Source of the DNA: Flavobacteriaceae bacterium
Lineage (GTDB): Bacteria; Bacteroidota; Bacteroidia; Flavobacteriales; Flavobacteriaceae
Reading direction: 5' to 3'
NCBI GenBank assembly: GCA_030694835.1
Contig: JAUYUF010000055.1
Location: forward strand, 1 to 10,188
DNA length: 10,188 bases
The notes beneath the pieces were generated by a model. It saw nothing but the letters and a program-made list of their open reading frames with translations. It searched no databases and was not told the DNA's origin. Position 1 is the first letter of the stretch. Every line of letters starts with the position of its first letter. The position numbers and the translations under genes were made by a program. This document shows positions 5,450-10,188 of the stretch, piece after piece.

Positions 5450-8400
5450 TTATTGAAGAATTACTAATTTCTCAATTTTTTCTCCCTTTTTACCAGAGAA
5501 TAATGACTTTACTTTTAATTTATAAATGTAAACTCCTTTACCTATTTTATCACCAAAATCATCTAGACCATTCCATGTAATAGAACGTGCTAATCCACCA
5601 GAAGTTTGAATTGTTTGGTTGATAGTTTTAACTAATTTCCCTGAAACTGTAAAAATTTGGATTTGAACTTCCAAAGGCTCGTTAGGTTTATTGTGATTGA
5701 ACCAAAATTCTGTATAATTAATAAAAGGATTTGGGTAATTTAACACGTTATCAATATTTAATTCAGAATCACTTATTACATAGAAAGTAATGGTAACTTC
5801 TGATGAATTATTGTAGGTATCCCAAGCTTTTAATGTTAAAGTGTGTAATCCTATTGATAAATTTCTAAGTTGATATGACAATGAACCTTTTTTATAATCA
5901 TTTAACTCTGTTTCATAAAAATCATTTAAAATTATTGGGTTTGATTGATTTCCATCCAAAATTGCTATAATATCATGATCAACTGCAGTTATTGAAGTAT
6001 TAATTCCACTAGCATCTTCTAATTTAACAATTAAAATTGGCGACTGGTTTGTATTACCACCATCAATAAATGATTCATCATTTAAAAATAATTTAATGAT
6101 TGGACCCGTTTTATCTTCAGGTGCATTGGTATTAACTCCCCCAACAATTACATTTAAATCATAACCACTTTTATCAATTTGTTGATTATTAGCATATAAA
6201 CTAATTTTTCCTTTTCCGTAGGCAATTCTTAGATCTTTTGGAGCTATAAATTCAAATTTAAATTTCCCATTAATCACATTAGCTTTTCCTTTAAAGAGTT
6301 TACTTTCAAGTGATTCAAATTGCATCGGATTATTATATCCAACTCCTTTATAATTATTTTGAAGAGTACTTCTTAAAATTGATTTATCATAAATTGTTGC
6401 ATCTAGAATTCCGTTAAAATTATTAATAATATTCCCAGAAACATCAATTATAGATCCTTCAAATGAAGTTAATGACAACGCTTTTATCGTATCTAATGAT
6501 TGTAAAAAATCTTTTCCATTCATTTTATTTAATATGATTTTAGCTTTTGGAAATGCTAATTTCATAGCAGGATCACCAATAGAATAAACAAAAAATCTTT
6601 GATTTGTTGTGAAATTATTCTTTGAATGCATTAATGTTTCTGAAATAGAATAATCTTCATTGTTAAAACTTAATAGCTTTCTTATCAAGTTATTATTAAT
6701 AGCACTTCCTACATTAATAAATATGGAACGAGTAGAAGATATCAAGTTAATCGAACCTCCTTTCTTATTCCAAAAAACATATTCACCTGCAGTTGGCCTT
6801 AATGGATTATCAAAACGAGCAAATTCACAAGTAACTGTAATAAATAATGGTAAGGTATTGAAATTATTCCAAGATTGAATTTCAGGAACTCCCAAAATTC
6901 GTTCTGAAGCTAAACCATCTTCACCACCATGACCAAAATAGTCAAAAATTAACGTACCCTTTTCAATAGCATTGGTTACGTCAGAATTAACTTCAGGATA
7001 ACGTTCACCTCCGGATGATATTTCTTGTTTGTAGGCATCAGTATATATTTTTTTAATATTAAAAGTAGGCTTTTGTAACTGAATATCTTGAGCAATACTT
7101 TCTAAATCAAATTGTAAAACTTCTTCACCAGCAGCATCAATATCATCAGCAACAAAAGTTATAATATTACGCCAATCACCCATTGAATTTGAACTGTAAT
7201 AATTTAATATTTTAGTTATAATTTGATCAGCTTCTTGGACTGTTGAAACCGGAATCCTTCCTGTGGCAACATCTTGTTTGTCAATCAAATTCATTTCTCC
7301 TTCATTGGCATCCATCATCCCATAAAAATCATCGGTTACATAACTAGTTGCGGGATTAAAACTTTCAAAAGCCTCAAAAACGGGTACAATATTATTGTTT
7401 CCAGAAATTCTATTTTTATAATCATAGGAAGCATCTCCTAAAAGTGCCACATACTTAATGCGTTTTGATGGCTCAGAAGCATTATCATACAAATGTTTAA
7501 TAAAATCTCTGATAGCGGTAATGTCTTTAGATCCAGAGCCAAATTCATTATAAATGTGAGCCAAGTTGATGACTTTAGTTTGAAAATTACTATAATTTCT
7601 ATGATGATTTGCTAATCGTTCGGCCTGTGACATCAAAAAGTCTGGAGTAATAACTATATAATCAAGATCTTGAAGAGCATGTAGATTTTGGTTTTCTTGT
7701 TTTGAATTTGATATTTGTTTTGGGGAATAATAATCATTTGTATTTAAAACAATAAACTCTTTTAAAACTCCTCCATTAGATTTAAATGTAAAATTGCCAC
7801 TGCTTGGCTGACTTAAAATTCGTGTTGGGTTCAAAAAATCTGTTACGTTCCACACTTCTTTAACATTTAAGGTGTTTTGAATTTGATATTCTACAACGCC
7901 ATTTATAGTTGCCGATTTAAAATTACGGAAGCCAAATTGTTTTCCATCAGCAAGTAATTGTTTAGAACCAATTAACTCTATATAATCAATATAAGCTTTT
8001 GCAGAAGGATTGCCATTATTTATAAACGAAATATCAACTTTTACACTATTACCTGTTAATTTAATTGAAGTAGCTTTTTCTGCATCATGCGCTTTTGCTA
8101 ATGCACCCGTAATTACTGGAGGATAATTGAGGGTAAATAAATCTTGACCATTTACTTTAACATTCATATTGGTGGTAGTAGATGAGACTGAAACACCTCT
8201 AACTCTCACAATTAAATCTTGATTTGTTTCGATATTTTTAAAAGGAATTATATAACTACGATTGCTAATAATATTAAAATCATCACCTAGCCATTGTTGT
8301 CCAAGTCCAAATAAGTTAATCTTATCTTTTTCAACAAAAGTATAATCTTGAAAAGAGTTAATACTTAATATTGGTGTAGTTGTTAAACTAACTTCATTTT

Positions 8401-9277
8401 GAATTCTTTTTCCTAAACCATTATCAACTGAGATAAAATAGTATGCTTTATCGTCAAAAATATTTTGCTGATGACTAATAGATTGAAGATCTAAATTTGC
8501 GCCATTTTTCCATTGATGTGGTCCTTTAGCATAAAATAATACAAAATCATTGGTGTCAAATTTATTATCTTCTTCTCCATTCACATAAATTGCATTTTCT
8601 TGTAAGTCATCATATCTAAAGTCACTGTTTTTAAAAGGCAACATTCCTCCACCATTTCCAAATATTCTGATATTTTTTGGATTGACATTAGCAATATTAA
8701 TTCCTAAATTTTGTAAAAAATTACGATCAATTTTAAAAACTCCAGTTGTGTCAACGGAAAATTTATACCAATTTCCAGTAGACATCACCGAATTTTTAAC
8801 AGTTGAACTCTTTTGAATTCGTTTGTCATCTAAACCTAATTCATAAACTAATTCTAAAGAACTAACTCTATGAAGCAAATTTCCTTTTTTAATAAATGGA
8901 ACTACTTGAAGAACTGCAAACGATTGTTTTGAATCCTTTACTATTTTAAATTCAACTTTTAAATTATCTTCTATTTTATCCTGATTAAAATCTGGATAAT
9001 TATGAATATTAAAAATTTCGTATTGAACATTCTGAATTGCGTAATTCAGCACTTCAAGATTAGAATCAACAATAAATTGAGTTGTATAATTTGGAATTAG
9101 ATACTCATTTACAAATTGAGAATCAATTAAAGGCATTTTAATTGAAGTTTTCTTATCAACTATTAATATCTGATTTTCAACCCACAAAAGATTAAATTTT
9201 TTATTATTTTTTGATTGAGCATTGCTTATAAATGCACAAAAAATGAATGTAATATATAAGAAAGTCTTTTTTTTCAT
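5450..9277 (-). CDS. porU: Type IX secretion system sortase PorU (C25 gingipain-type)
   Basis: This 1275-residue surface sortase of the T9SS cleaves the C-terminal sorting domain from cargo and, in studied species, joins cargo to anionic lipopolysaccharide. A signal peptide ends at about Ala20 (SNA|Q). A beta-rich N-terminal region covers about 25-530. The peptidase C25 domain spans about 538-905, starting LDYIVITPDF and including VALLGDASYDY at 610-620. Catalytic His783 lies in FGHGGEDG and Cys817 in TVTCEFARFDNP. Ig-like beta domains follow (about 910-1170). The protein ends in a type-A sorting-like domain at about 1178-1275: NYPNPF at 1180-1185, IFTVSGKLV at 1208-1216, KGVYIYKLKV at 1247-1256 and terminal LVILQ. 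In P. gingivalis the PorU sorting domain is kept rather than cleaved. The protein is somewhat longer than the P. gingivalis protein (about 1160). It heads the run porU-porV-cdd and diverges from gldJ. Confidence 0.96.
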   Translation of the reverse strand: MKKKTFLYITFIFCAFISNAQSKNNKKFNLLWVENQILIVDKKTSIKMPLIDSQFVNEYLIPNYTTQFIVDSNLEVLNYAIQNVQYEIFNIHNYPDFNQDKIEDNLKVEFKIVKDSKQSFAVLQVVPFIKKGNLLHRVSSLELVYELGLDDKRIQKSSTVKNSVMSTGNWYKFSVDTTGVFKIDRNFLQNLGINIANVNPKNIRIFGNGGGMLPFKNSDFRYDDLQENAIYVNGEEDNKFDTNDFVLFYAKGPHQWKNGANLDLQSISHQQNIFDDKAYYFISVDNGLGKRIQNEVSLTTTPILSINSFQDYTFVEKDKINLFGLGQQWLGDDFNIISNRSYIIPFKNIETNQDLIVRVRGVSVSSTTTNMNVKVNGQDLFTLNYPPVITGALAKAHDAEKATSIKLTGNSVKVDISFINNGNPSAKAYIDYIELIGSKQLLADGKQFGFRNFKSATINGVVEYQIQNTLNVKEVWNVTDFLNPTRILSQPSSGNFTFKSNGGVLKEFIVLNTNDYYSPKQISNSKQENQNLHALQDLDYIVITPDFLMSQAERLANHHRNYSNFQTKVINLAHIYNEFGSGSKDITAIRDFIKHLYDNASEPSKRIKYVALLGDASYDYKNRISGNNNIVPVFEAFESFNPATSYVTDDFYGMMDANEGEMNLIDKQDVATGRIPVSTVQEADQIITKILNYYSSNSMGDWRNIITFVADDIDAAGEEVLQFDLESIAQDIQLQKPTFNIKKIYTDAYKQEISSGGERYPEVNSDVTNAIEKGTLIFDYFGHGGEDGLASERILGVPEIQSWNNFNTLPLFITVTCEFARFDNPLRPTAGEYVFWNKKGGSINLISSTRSIFINVGSAINNNLIRKLLSFNNEDYSISETLMHSKNNFTTNQRFFVYSIGDPAMKLAFPKAKIILNKMNGKDFLQSLDTIKALSLTSFEGSIIDVSGNIINNFNGILDATIYDKSILRSTLQNNYKGVGYNNPMQFESLESKLFKGKANVINGKFKFEFIAPKDLRIAYGKGKISLYANNQQIDKSGYDLNVIVGGVNTNAPEDKTGPIIKLFLNDESFIDGGNTNQSPILIVKLEDASGINTSITAVDHDIIAILDGNQSNPIILNDFYETELNDYKKGSLSYQLRNLSIGLHTLTLKAWDTYNNSSEVTITFYVISDSELNIDNVLNYPNPFINYTEFWFNHNKPNEPLEVQIQIFTVSGKLVKTINQTIQTSGGLARSITWNGLDDFGDKIGKGVYIYKLKVKSLFSGKKGEKIEKLVILQ

Positions 9278-9324
9278 ACACTTGATATAACGTATTATCT
9301 AATCACTTATTTTAGTTGATAATG

Positions 9325-9355
9325 CAAGGTTACATATAATAAAGAAAAAAATCAA
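9325..9355 (-). promoter_or_regulatory. Candidate promoter of the porU-porV-cdd unit
   Basis: On the - strand, TTG (9355-9353) is followed after 20 bases by TAACCTTG (9332-9325), which matches TAnnTTTG at five of six fixed positions. The expected start lies about 40 bases before the porU ATG at 9277. It sits in the 184-bp divergent region shared with gldJ. Confidence 0.55.
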
Positions 9356-9407
9356 TCGTTATTATGTTGAAACAGTAATGATATAGCTACTTTTTAATTA
9401 TATTTAC

Positions 9408-9437
9408 TTGTTTAAAAATAATTATATTGTAAATTGC
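9408..9437 (+). promoter_or_regulatory. Candidate promoter of gldJ
   Basis: TTG at 9408-9410 is followed after 19 bases by TAAATTGC (9430-9437). The spacing is ideal and TA and TT match, but the last two positions of TAnnTTTG do not (GC instead of TG). The start would lie about 20 bases before the gldJ ATG. This is a weak match, offered because nothing better lies in the region. Confidence 0.35.
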
Positions 9438-9461
9438 AACACTAATAAAACCCTATTAATA

Positions 9462-10188
9462 ATGGTTTATATGAAGAAAATTTTAGGATTTAGATTCCTG
9501 TTTATATTATCAATTATCTTTCTTTTAGCCAGTTGTAGTAAGCGTGGAAAAGGAGGGTCATCGCTTACTGGATGGAATTCAAAAGACAAGAATGCTGCTG
9601 GTTTTTCAGATAACAATGAATATAAAGGTGAAAAAGCACCCCCAGGTATGGTTTTAATTGAAGGAGGAGCATTTACCATGGGACACGTACAAGATGATGT
9701 TCTATTTGATTGGAATACTACACCTTCAAAGATCCAAATCAGATCATTTTATTTGGATGAAACAGAAGTAACTAACGCTGAATATTTATTTTATTTAGAT
9801 TGGATTGAACGTGTTTTTCCTCCAACAGAAGAAAATTACAAACACATATACACTTCTGCTTTACCTGATACTTTAGTTTGGAGAAATACTTTAGGTGCTA
9901 ATGAATTATTAACCGAAAACTATTTACGTCATCCTGCTTATGCTGATTATCCAGTAGTTGGAGTTAGTTGGTTGCAAGCTAATCAATATTGTAAATGGCG
10001 AACAGATGTCGTTAATGAAAAAATATTAATTCAAAAAGGTGTTCTTAAAAACCTATATAGAGATCCAGAAAAGTCGGTTGAAGGTAAAAATAGATTTGAT
10101 GCAGATGCATACACTCAAAGCCCTACTTTATTATACGAAGGTGATGAATCTATTTATAAAAAAGGATTAAAAGAACTTAAACCGAGAG
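9462..10188 (+). CDS. gldJ: Gliding motility lipoprotein GldJ (3' end outside window)
   Basis: The first 242 residues of GldJ are visible; the gene runs off the right edge. GldJ is a lipoprotein of the gliding/T9SS machinery and is known in Flavobacterium to be needed for gliding and for stability of GldK. A lipoprotein signal ends in the lipobox LASC with Cys25. A Gly/Ser/Lys-rich linker (about 26-60) follows. Next is the FGE-sulfatase (formylglycine-generating-enzyme fold) domain: PGMVLIEGGAFTMG at 61-74, FYLDETEVTNAEY at 97-109 and YPVVGVSWLQANQYCKWR at 163-180. Pairing with divergent porU is the arrangement known from Flavobacterium. I chose ATG 9462 because A-rich sequence with A at -3 precedes it. 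ATG 9471 (MKKILGF) is an equally reasonable start and would put the Cys at position 22. Confidence 0.94.
   Translation, partial: MVYMKKILGFRFLFILSIIFLLASCSKRGKGGSSLTGWNSKDKNAAGFSDNNEYKGEKAPPGMVLIEGGAFTMGHVQDDVLFDWNTTPSKIQIRSFYLDETEVTNAEYLFYLDWIERVFPPTEENYKHIYTSALPDTLVWRNTLGANELLTENYLRHPAYADYPVVGVSWLQANQYCKWRTDVVNEKILIQKGVLKNLYRDPEKSVEGKNRFDADAYTQSPTLLYEGDESIYKKGLKELKPR

Noticed and set aside
6660..6878. Open frame of 72 codons on the + strand
   Set aside because: It is antisense to the catalytic domain of PorU, which is intact and conserved there; no start signal or family resemblance.
9467..9679. Open frame of 70 codons on the - strand
   Set aside because: It is antisense to the signal peptide and start of the FGE domain of GldJ, which is clearly the real gene.
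1..10188. Mobile element, CRISPR array, defence island or other undescribed multi-gene system
   Set aside because: No transposase, integrase, direct-repeat array, phage gene or toxin-antitoxin pair was seen; most genes match known core families and base composition looks even throughout.

Overview
The window looks like chromosomal DNA from a member of the Bacteroidota, most likely class Flavobacteriia. The DNA is strongly AT-rich. Shine-Dalgarno-like sites are absent, and several genes are preceded by sequences resembling the Bacteroidota promoter form TTG-N(about 19)-TAnnTTTG. The window also carries core components of the type IX secretion system (T9SS) and gliding machinery (PorU, PorV, GldJ), which are restricted to this phylum. 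No species can be assigned from sequence reading alone.

Layout, left to right. (1) The 3' part of a + strand membrane-anchored protein gene, possibly of the DUF389/TIGR00341 family, ends at 742. (2) A 13-bp hairpin at 741-771 lies between it and a convergent tRNA-Lys(TTT) gene on the - strand and can terminate transcription from both sides. A near-consensus promoter sits just upstream of the tRNA. (3) A - strand pair encodes an Mla-type (MlaE/MlaF) lipid-transport ABC permease and ATPase, joined by a one-base TAATG overlap. (4) A - strand ketoacyl-ACP synthase III-like enzyme has an intact Cys-His-Asn triad, its own candidate promoters and its own terminator. (5) A tight - strand run porU-porV-cdd has gaps of 34 and 0 bp. 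(6) Divergent from porU across 184 bp is gldJ, which runs off the right end.

How the genes fit together. PorU is the C25-family sortase of the T9SS. It removes C-terminal sorting domains from cargo and attaches cargo to the cell surface. PorV is the outer-membrane barrel that shuttles cargo and partners with PorU. GldJ is an FGE-sulfatase-fold lipoprotein needed for gliding and for the stability of the GldK ring component. The porU/gldJ divergent region is therefore a likely shared control point for secretion and motility. Cytidine deaminase (pyrimidine salvage) is attached to the end of the porUV unit without an obvious functional link. MlaE/MlaF and the ketoacyl synthase both concern lipids, but a terminator and separate promoters suggest they are transcribed separately.

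I found no mobile element, CRISPR array, phage gene or toxin-antitoxin pair. The content is mostly recognisable core genome. The less settled points are the substrate of the ketoacyl synthase, the zero-gap coupling of cdd to porV, the absence of an MCE (MlaD) gene beside mlaEF, and the identity of the left-edge protein.
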